Assembly (NCBI GenBank): GCA_043779285.1
Contig: JAYWEL010000153.1
Coordinates: 1 to 22,169 of the forward strand
Length of the DNA: 22,169 nt
From: MGR-bin208 sp043779285
GTDB lineage: Bacteria; Bacteroidota; Bacteroidia; Chitinophagales; Chitinophagaceae
Reading direction: 5' to 3'
Below the pieces are notes generated by a model. That model was not told where the DNA came from, made no database searches, and saw only the letters and a list, made by a program, of their open reading frames with translations. Below, in pieces: positions 16,406-22,169 of this stretch. The position numbers and the translations under genes were made by a program. Each line of letters begins with the position of its first letter. The first letter of the stretch is position 1.

Positions 16406-16795
16406 ATGATAGAACAAACAGAAATGACGGTTACAACCTGGTACTTTCATCCACAGGAAAAAGATGTTGAAATAGAATATGTAAGCAATTTCACCACACT
16501 GGAGGTAATGAAAAAAAGAGTGGCTACTAAAAAAGGGATGGCCTGTAAATTAAGTTGCTGTTTTTTATATCGTACCGAACCTTTACTGGATTATGTTGGT
16601 GAACACTCTTATGTCATCGACCTGGATGATGTAATCGATATGGCGGAACTGCGGAAAATGATCAGGAACAGTTTCTCAAACTTTACTGAAAAATTTGAAT
16701 TCCGGAAATTAGGCACCGCAGTACAAAACTGCAGCTTGTTTCCATTGGATGAAAACAATTTAAACCTGGATGAGATATTGCCGTTATTGGTTTAA
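16406..16795 (+). CDS. Uncharacterised 129-residue protein
   Basis: A small soluble protein without a signal peptide or membrane segment and without a motif I recognise. It starts with a beta-rich stretch (MTVTTWYFHP, then VEIEYVSNF), has a Cys-containing middle (MACKLSCCFLYRTE), an acidic loop (VIDLDDVIDMAELRKMI) and a Leu-rich end (LNLDEILPLLV). It may be a two-layer alpha/beta protein. The frame and codon pattern look genuinely coding, and no better overlapping frame exists. It is co-directional with the acetyltransferase gene 37 bases downstream and may share its transcript. An internal ATG six codons later is an alternative start. Confidence 0.65.
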   Translation: MIEQTEMTVTTWYFHPQEKDVEIEYVSNFTTLEVMKKRVATKKGMACKLSCCFLYRTEPLLDYVGEHSYVIDLDDVIDMAELRKMIRNSFSNFTEKFEFRKLGTAVQNCSLFPLDENNLNLDEILPLLV

Positions 16796-16832
16796 TTAAA
16801 AATCGCTTTGGCTTTTGCATTAATCTGAAATA

Positions 16833-17372
16833 ATGAAAATAAAAGTAGACGATACGATCCGTTTGGAATTTGTAGAAGAGACGCATGCAAATTCTCTTTT
16901 AACCCTGGTAAATGCAAACAGGGATTATTTACGTGAATGGTTACCCTGGGTTGATAACATGCAAACCATTGAAAATTTTCAGAAACATATTAACGATACT
17001 AAGAACCGGGCAGCACTAAAAACAGATTTCGGATTTGCCATTTTTCTGAATAATGATCTGATTGGACGTATCGGTTTATTCCATATCAATCATCCGAATA
17101 AAATTGCAGAAATCGGTTATTGGTTGGCTTATCGATTACAAGGCAATGGCATTATTACAAAATGCTGTACTGCTTTAATTAATCATGCTTTTACGGTATT
17201 GGAATTAAACCGCATCGAAATAAAATGCGGCGTGGGAAATATTAAAAGCCGTGCCATTGCCGAAAAATTGCAATTTAAACAGGAGGGCATTTTACGCAAA
17301 GCCGAATGGCTGAACGGTAATTTTATTGACCTGTACCTCTACGGAATGCTGAAAGATGAATGGGGGAAATAG
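16833..17372 (+). CDS. RimJ/RimL-type GNAT N-acetyltransferase
   Basis: A 179-residue cytoplasmic acetyltransferase of the GNAT superfamily, transferring acetyl from acetyl-CoA to an amino group. The order of elements is typical of the RimL/YdaF group: N-terminal RLEFVEETHANSLLTLVNANRDYLREWLPWVD, then the strand EIGYWLAYRLQGNGIITKCC, in which RLQGNG is the acetyl-CoA pyrophosphate loop, then LNRIEIKCGVGNIKSRAIAEKLQF and the closing strand DLYLYGML. The W-L-P-W motif is characteristic of ribosomal-protein-serine acetyltransferase relatives. The physiological substrate may be a ribosomal protein or a small molecule and cannot be told from sequence. It ends 41 bases before the convergent Gre-like gene. 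Confidence 0.88.
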   Translation: MKIKVDDTIRLEFVEETHANSLLTLVNANRDYLREWLPWVDNMQTIENFQKHINDTKNRAALKTDFGFAIFLNNDLIGRIGLFHINHPNKIAEIGYWLAYRLQGNGIITKCCTALINHAFTVLELNRIEIKCGVGNIKSRAIAEKLQFKQEGILRKAEWLNGNFIDLYLYGMLKDEWGK

Positions 17373-17413
17373 CATTGGTTAATTGGTTGATTGGTATCAA
17401 TGTAAAAACTGTA

Positions 17414-17863
17414 TCATTCCAAATTTTCCACTATATATTCAAAGCTGTTCATTTCTACAATTTCACCTGCTTTCAAGCCCATCATCTTTTTACCCAAAGG
17501 GGCATGTTCCGAAATGGCCATCACCTCCATGCCGTCAACGACGGTTTTCCCCAAAGCGATGCTGATAAAAAAATAACCCCTGCTTGTTTTTACCAGGCTT
17601 CCAGTTGTAATGGACGAAGACGTTAATGAAGGATCAATTTTTCCCAATCCGTGTTTTTGCATAAGGGCTTCTTGCAACTGACCCAGGATATTTTTCTGCT
17701 CAATCTGCAACATGGCCAATGCCGTTTCATGTTTATCACCAGCCGTGCTTTTAGTTTCGTTGCTACTGCTTTCTTTCAACTCAACCAAGGCATTTTGCAG
17801 TAGGTTCACTTTTTCGTTTACCTGGTTCAGATAGTGGCTGTATATTTTTTGTTTGAATGTCAT
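17414..17863 (-). CDS. GreA/GreB-family-like transcript cleavage factor homologue
   Basis: A 149-residue protein with the two-part layout of Gre factors (usual length about 158). Residues about 1-75 form an antiparallel coiled coil, and residues about 82-149 an FKBP-like domain with ISEHAPLGKKMMGLKAGEIVEM, close to the Gre pattern ISxxSPLGxALLGKKxGDxVEV. At the coiled-coil tip it reads GDKHETA, aligning with GDLKENA of Escherichia coli GreA, so D43 and E46 match the Asp41 and Glu44 that hold the catalytic Mg2+ in RNA polymerase. It is therefore a plausible RNA polymerase secondary-channel factor; small proteins of this kind are often mislabelled. It follows the nitrilase gene by 65 bases on the same strand. 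I am confident of the family, less so of its activity. Confidence 0.7.
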   Translation of the reverse strand: MTFKQKIYSHYLNQVNEKVNLLQNALVELKESSSNETKSTAGDKHETALAMLQIEQKNILGQLQEALMQKHGLGKIDPSLTSSSITTGSLVKTSRGYFFISIALGKTVVDGMEVMAISEHAPLGKKMMGLKAGEIVEMNSFEYIVENLE

Positions 17864-17928
17864 GGAAATTATTAATGGCTGCCATTTTATTTTCCGGAAG
17901 CTTCTTTGGAAAGATCGATTATTGGAAA

Positions 17929-18885
17929 TTAATCGATCAGGTTAATAATAGTTTGTCTTTGCCGGTTAACTGTTAATTGTGTTACGTCTGGACGTGCATA
18001 ATGACCGGATGGATCAAAGTTCTGCCGCTCTTCCCTTACACGTTGATGGTCGATGGTAGAAATGAAAAGTCCTTCTTCATTTGCTATTGGTTCGATGATC
18101 CATTTTCCGTCGGGACCGGCAAGACATGAGCCGCCATTGGCAATAATATCGGCACAATTATTTTTTATCAATTCATGATGCGGAATATCTGAACTGATAT
18201 GCTCTTTTCGTAAAACACCAGAAACGGAAATAACAAAAGATCTGGATTCCTGAGCTATGAAACGTGTAATATTTTCTGTGTTCCGAACATTGCCCGGCCA
18301 GATGGCAATATGCAGGTCCTCACCCAATGCATATAAAGATGAACGAACCAATGGCATCCAGTTTTCCCAGCAATTCAATGCACCAACCGTAAATGCTCCA
18401 AGCTTATGTGTTTGTAATCCATGACCATCACCGGGGGCCCATGATAATCTTTCCTCGTAAGTAGGCATCAGTTTACGATGAACATGTTTTAACGATCCAA
18501 GGTTATCAATATAAAGTAATGAACAGTAAATACTATGATTGCCACGATCGGCTGCCAGTTCAATGGAGCCAATTACCGCAGTAATATTTTTTGCCTTACA
18601 AACCGTATAAATCGGAACGAGATCACCTGCCTCTATTTGTATGGCCTGGGTCATATAGTAGGCATGCAGTTCTTTCTGAACTGTTGAATTAAATCTGGCA
18701 CCATCGGTCAACTCGATCCAGAAAGGATAGCCGGGCAACATGGCTTCACTGAACACAATCAGTTGGCAACCTTTATTGGAAGCCTCTTCAATGCTTGAAA
18801 CGATTTTTTCTATGGTTGCTTTTTTGTTCAGCCAAACGGAAGATAGCTGTGCAAGCCCGACAGTAAGTGTATCAATATTTTTCAT
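17929..18885 (-). CDS. Nitrilase (carbon-nitrogen hydrolase, branch 1)
   Basis: A 318-residue cytoplasmic enzyme with the Glu-Lys-Cys triad: E47 (VFSEAMLPGYPFW), K138 (HRKLMPTYEERLSW) and C172 (ALNCWENWMPL). The CWENWMPL context and the TYEER motif are typical of true nitrilases, which convert nitriles to carboxylic acid plus ammonia, rather than amidases. Length matches the family (about 310-350). The C-terminal region has an HYARPDV motif, also usual for nitrilases. The gene is divergent from the kinase/phospho-lyase gene, with 115 bases between the starts and a matching -7 element. A natural substrate (aliphatic or aromatic nitrile, cyanoalanine or other) cannot be assigned. Confidence 0.9.
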   Translation of the reverse strand: MKNIDTLTVGLAQLSSVWLNKKATIEKIVSSIEEASNKGCQLIVFSEAMLPGYPFWIELTDGARFNSTVQKELHAYYMTQAIQIEAGDLVPIYTVCKAKNITAVIGSIELAADRGNHSIYCSLLYIDNLGSLKHVHRKLMPTYEERLSWAPGDGHGLQTHKLGAFTVGALNCWENWMPLVRSSLYALGEDLHIAIWPGNVRNTENITRFIAQESRSFVISVSGVLRKEHISSDIPHHELIKNNCADIIANGGSCLAGPDGKWIIEPIANEEGLFISTIDHQRVREERQNFDPSGHYARPDVTQLTVNRQRQTIINLID

Positions 18886-18901
18886 AAAAAATCTGTTATA
18901 A

Positions 18902-18909
18902 CAAATGTA
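18902..18909 (-). promoter_or_regulatory. -7 element of the nitrilase promoter
   Basis: On the minus strand TACATTTG matches TAnnTTTG exactly and lies 16 bases before the nitrilase ATG, implying a very short leader. No convincing -33 TTG was found at the usual distance. Confidence 0.5.
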
Positions 18910-18976
18910 AGCTTTCTGCTTAGTTGGTTTGGAATTGGTATGTGAAGAAAATTTCTTTTATTCAGCATAGGCATGA

Positions 18977-18984
18977 TACTTTTG
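18977..18984 (+). promoter_or_regulatory. -7 element of the kinase/phospho-lyase promoter
   Basis: TACTTTTG matches TAnnTTTG exactly, 16 bases before the ATG at 19001. It faces away from the nitrilase element across a 115-base divergent region. The -33 element is not clear. Confidence 0.55.
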
Positions 18985-19000
18985 TTTTACAAGAAAAAAC

Positions 19001-22000
19001 ATGGCAGAAACATTAAATATTCCGATCCATCTTTCCAACGAACAGGCAGAAGAGCTCTGTTTTAAAAATTATGGAATCAAGGGAAAGGCAAGCCCCTTAC
19101 CCGGCGAACTGGATCATAATTTTAAAATAGTCAGTGACAATAAGCGATTTATTTTAAAGATCAATCGGCCTGGAACCGATCCTGCATACCTGGATTTTCA
19201 GGAAGAATTGTTACTCCATATTCAATATAAAAAACCATCCTTTAAATATCCATCTATCATTCAAACTGTTTCGGGGGAAAACTCTTTTGGTATTCTAGAT
19301 GATGAAAACAAAAATAGAAATATAAGAATGCTGGAATGGATTCCGGGAAGATTGTGGTCTGCCGTAAATCCGCAACCGGATAATTTACGTTTTAGTTTGG
19401 GTGAAGTGTGTGGTGAATTAACAAGTCTGCTTCAGGACTTCAATCATCCGAAAGCAATTCGTGTTTTCGATTGGGATATTGCACAGGCTAGCTGGACTTT
19501 TGATTATTTACACTTGTTTTCTAATGAAGAAAAAGACTGTATTGGATTTTTTACAAAAAAATTTGAAAAGATTCAGCCACAGTACAAAAAGTTTAGAAAA
19601 TCGGTTGTGCATAATGATGCTAACGACAATAATATTATTGTCAATAATGATCTGATTAACCCAAACGTGGAAACAGTGATTGATTATGGAGATGCCGCCT
19701 GCACACAAACTATCAATGATCTTGCAGTTGCAATTGCTTATGCCAGCATGGATCATCCCGATCCATTGTCAGCAGCTTTACCAATTATTTCGGGGTATCA
19801 TTCAAAATTTCCTTTGTTGGAAGAAGAGCTGGAAGTTTTATATGTGTTGATCGCAATGCGGCTTGTGATCAGTATTACCAAATCTGCTATCAATAAAGAA
19901 AAAGAGCCGGAGAATATTTATTTGCAGATCAGTGATAAGCAGGCCTGGTCCTTATTGTATAAATGGAAAAATATCCATCCCGATTTAGTACATTGTTTTT
20001 TTCGGGTTGCATGTGGGCTTATACCATTAACACAGGAAAAAATATTCAGTGATTGGGTTGCCGGAAATTCTTTTTCGGTAAAAGACCTTTTCCCAACTAT
20101 TCAATACAATCAAATACAACAACCAGATCTGGGTATCGGCAGTTTGTACTTGGGAAATTTTACTTCTTATCAAAACAACACGGACTTTCATTATAAAATA
20201 AATCAACTTCTTGAACATAATCCGGATACATTATTTGCCGGAGGATATCTTGAACCCAGACCAGTTTATTCAACCAGTGCTTTTAAAATAGAAGGCAATA
20301 ATGGACCTGAGTACAGGACCTATCATTTGGGAATGGATTTTTGGCTAAAAGAAAATACAGCAATTCATGCAATCTGCGATGCAGAAGTTTTTGGCTTTGT
20401 AGATAATAACAAGGACAAAGACTATGGTCCCACAATTATTTTAAAACATTCAATAAATGACGATCATTCGTTTTATACTTTATATGGACATTTAAGTAAA
20501 GCGAGTTTGGTTTCACTGAAGAAAGGAAAAAAAATAAAGAAAGGAGAAAAAATTGCTGAGCTTGGAAATTCATTTGAAAACGGGAACTGGCCACCGCATC
20601 TTCATTTTCAGATCATCTTAGATATGTTTGACCAGAGCACCAATTTCCCCGGTGTCTGTTCGCCAACTCAGTTAGCAGTTTGGTCTTCTGTTTGTCCAGA
20701 TCCGGGAGTAATATTCAACAGTAAAAAACTTTCAACAACATCCGTTGAAAACAAAAATGAATTAGTTGAAGAAAGAAAAAAGCATTTGGGAAAAAGTTTG
20801 AGTTTGTCTTACAATGAACCTTTAAAAATATTACGTGGAGAAATGCAATATTTAATGGATGAAACCGGCAGGCGTTATTTGGATACAGTAAACAATGTTG
20901 CACATGTGGGACATGAACATTCACGGGTGGTTAAGGCTGGTCAAAATCAAATGGCTTTGTTGAATACCAACACAAGGTACCTTCATGATAATATCATCCA
21001 TTTTGCAAAAGAGCTTTGCAAAACACTGCCGAAAGAACTTTCTGTTATTCATTTTGTGAATTCGGGTAGTGAAGCAAATGAACTGGCCATGCGCATGGCA
21101 GAGGCCTATACAAAACAAAAAAACATCATTGCATTGGAAGTGGGTTATCATGGAAATACCGGAAGATGTATTGATATCAGCTCATATAAATTTGATGGAA
21201 AGGGTGGTACAGGAAAACCAGCACATACACATATTGTTCCGCTACCGGATAGTTTTCGGGGTAAATACCAGGGCTCATATGCTGAAACAGGAAAACAATA
21301 TGCGACACATGTAAAAGAAAAGATTGATGAAATAAAGAAAGCGGGCAGTGGTTTATCGGCTTTTATCGCTGAAAGTATTGTGAGCTGTGGAGGTCAAATT
21401 GTGTTACCGGATAATTATTTAAAAACTGCTTATGCATATGTACGGGAAGCAGGTGGTATTTGTATAGCAGATGAAGTGCAGGTTGGTTTTGGAAGAACAG
21501 GAAAAAAATTCTGGGGATTTGAATTACAAAATGTAGTACCCGATATCGTTACAATGGGTAAACCAATTGGTAACGGGCATCCCTTGGCTGCAGTTGCCTG
21601 CACCCAGGAGATTGCCGATGCTTTTGCAAACGGCATGGAATATTTTAATACGTTTGGCGGCAATCCGGTTTCTTGTGCTATTGGACTGGAAGTGTTGAAA
21701 GTGATTCAGGAAGAAAAATTGCAGGAGAATGCTTTACTGGTTGGCGAGTATTTAAAAGCCTCTTTAAAGAAACTGCAAGCTCATTATCCTATCCTTGTAG
21801 ATGTGAGAGGTGAAGGATTATTTCTAGGTATAGAATTTTGCGAAGCCAATAAAATACCTGCAACCGAGAAAACTGCATACCTGACAAATAGAATGAAAAC
21901 TTATGGGATATTGATGAGTATTGATGGACCGCAGAACAATGTGTTGAAAATAAAGCCACCCATGTGTTTCAATAAGGAAAATGCAGCCAATCTTCTTGAT

Positions 22001-22051
22001 ATTTTTGAAAGAATATTAAAAGAAAATTTCATGAACAACTTTGACACTTGA
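19001..22051 (+). CDS. Trifunctional APH kinase - M23 peptidase - class III aminotransferase-fold phospho-lyase
   Basis: A 1016-residue, three-domain protein without a signal peptide. Residues about 1-330 are an aminoglycoside-phosphotransferase-fold kinase: catalytic H204-N-D206 followed by N in HNDANDNNIIV, and metal-binding D228 in IDYGDA. Residues about 430-560 are an M23/LytM zinc peptidase with all ligands: H442 and D446 (HLGMD), H533 and H535 (HLHF), plus H497 (YGHLS). Residues about 590-1010 are a class III aminotransferase fold with GSEANELAMR, IADEVQVGFGRTG and PLP lysine K854 in TMGKPIGNGHP, the form found in ethanolamine-phosphate and phosphohydroxylysine phospho-lyases. In animals, hydroxylysine kinase and the phospho-lyase are separate proteins. 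The likely reaction is phosphorylation of an amino alcohol, then elimination to aldehyde, ammonia and phosphate. The peptidase's role is unknown. Confidence 0.92.
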   Translation: MAETLNIPIHLSNEQAEELCFKNYGIKGKASPLPGELDHNFKIVSDNKRFILKINRPGTDPAYLDFQEELLLHIQYKKPSFKYPSIIQTVSGENSFGILDDENKNRNIRMLEWIPGRLWSAVNPQPDNLRFSLGEVCGELTSLLQDFNHPKAIRVFDWDIAQASWTFDYLHLFSNEEKDCIGFFTKKFEKIQPQYKKFRKSVVHNDANDNNIIVNNDLINPNVETVIDYGDAACTQTINDLAVAIAYASMDHPDPLSAALPIISGYHSKFPLLEEELEVLYVLIAMRLVISITKSAINKEKEPENIYLQISDKQAWSLLYKWKNIHPDLVHCFFRVACGLIPLTQEKIFSDWVAGNSFSVKDLFPTIQYNQIQQPDLGIGSLYLGNFTSYQNNTDFHYKINQLLEHNPDTLFAGGYLEPRPVYSTSAFKIEGNNGPEYRTYHLGMDFWLKENTAIHAICDAEVFGFVDNNKDKDYGPTIILKHSINDDHSFYTLYGHLSKASLVSLKKGKKIKKGEKIAELGNSFENGNWPPHLHFQIILDMFDQSTNFPGVCSPTQLAVWSSVCPDPGVIFNSKKLSTTSVENKNELVEERKKHLGKSLSLSYNEPLKILRGEMQYLMDETGRRYLDTVNNVAHVGHEHSRVVKAGQNQMALLNTNTRYLHDNIIHFAKELCKTLPKELSVIHFVNSGSEANELAMRMAEAYTKQKNIIALEVGYHGNTGRCIDISSYKFDGKGGTGKPAHTHIVPLPDSFRGKYQGSYAETGKQYATHVKEKIDEIKKAGSGLSAFIAESIVSCGGQIVLPDNYLKTAYAYVREAGGICIADEVQVGFGRTGKKFWGFELQNVVPDIVTMGKPIGNGHPLAAVACTQEIADAFANGMEYFNTFGGNPVSCAIGLEVLKVIQEEKLQENALLVGEYLKASLKKLQAHYPILVDVRGEGLFLGIEFCEANKIPATEKTAYLTNRMKTYGILMSIDGPQNNVLKIKPPMCFNKENAANLLDIFERILKENFMNNFDT

Positions 22052-22169
22052 AGTTTAATCAATTAATTCTTCCTTGTGTAGTAGCGTGTTTTTCACTTTG
22101 TACACTTCTACATTAAAACAAGTTCAGTGCAACCCCGCTGATGTTTCGCATTTATCGGAGTTTCAAATT
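22052..22169. other. Non-coding end of the window
   Basis: No gene is supported. There is an imperfect dyad (TGTAG near 22076 and CTACA near 22108, with CGTG-TTTTT-CAC inside) that might end the preceding transcript. A 19-codon minus-strand frame runs off the window edge but is too short to call. Confidence 0.4.

Noticed and set aside
17373..17413. Short ATTGGTT-like direct repeats between the convergent acetyltransferase and Gre-like genes
   Set aside because: They are only a few bases long in AT-rich DNA and show no further structure.
22108..22169. 19-codon minus-strand frame running off the window edge
   Set aside because: Such a length is common by chance and no family could be recognised.

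Overview
The window looks like chromosomal DNA from a member of the Bacteroidota, most likely a Chitinophagaceae-type organism. The base composition is AT-rich, start codons lack clear Shine-Dalgarno sequences, and the clearest promoter elements have the Bacteroidota -7 form TAnnTTTG. One protein looks like a type IX secretion system (T9SS) C-terminal-sorting protein, and a long surface protein carries the N-terminal motifs typical of Bacteroidota fibre-like proteins. No phage genes, transposase, tRNA, rRNA or CRISPR array were seen.

Layout. (1) 1-1114: 3' part of a P-loop ATPase gene, followed by about 390 bases without a convincing gene (a G8 tract and a strong hairpin). (2) 1506-3649: a LysR-type regulator and a co-directional threonine-synthase-like PLP enzyme, separated by a set of four CTATAAC/GTTATAG half-sites that looks like the regulator's operator. 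(3) 7231-3754, minus strand: a three-gene surface operon (T9SS-sorted protein, 785-residue fibre-like protein, small lipoprotein). (4) 7663-8376: peptidase E. (5) 8439-14421: a heavy-metal efflux cluster made of a small His-rich exported protein, a CzcA/CusA permease fused to an outer-membrane-factor domain, and a CzcB-like lipoprotein adaptor. (6) 14689-17372: secreted M28 zinc peptidase, an unknown small protein and a RimL-type acetyltransferase. (7) 18885-17414, minus: nitrilase and a GreA/GreB-like protein. (8) 19001-22051: a three-domain protein with an APH-type kinase, an M23/LytM peptidase and a class III aminotransferase-fold phospho-lyase.

How the parts work together. In the efflux cluster, inner-membrane pump and outer-membrane channel are encoded as one polypeptide, with what looks like an internal signal peptide at the junction; the adaptor follows after 5 bases. 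A short sequence matching the 3' end of peptidase E recurs just beyond the efflux genes, so the cluster may have been inserted between the two peptidase genes. The trifunctional protein fits a pathway in which an amino alcohol is phosphorylated and then eliminated to aldehyde, ammonia and phosphate; the divergent nitrilase could likewise release nitrogen from a small molecule. The most interesting items are the permease-channel fusion, the trifunctional protein with an apparently cytoplasmic LytM domain, the LysR operator array and the repeat bracketing the efflux cluster.
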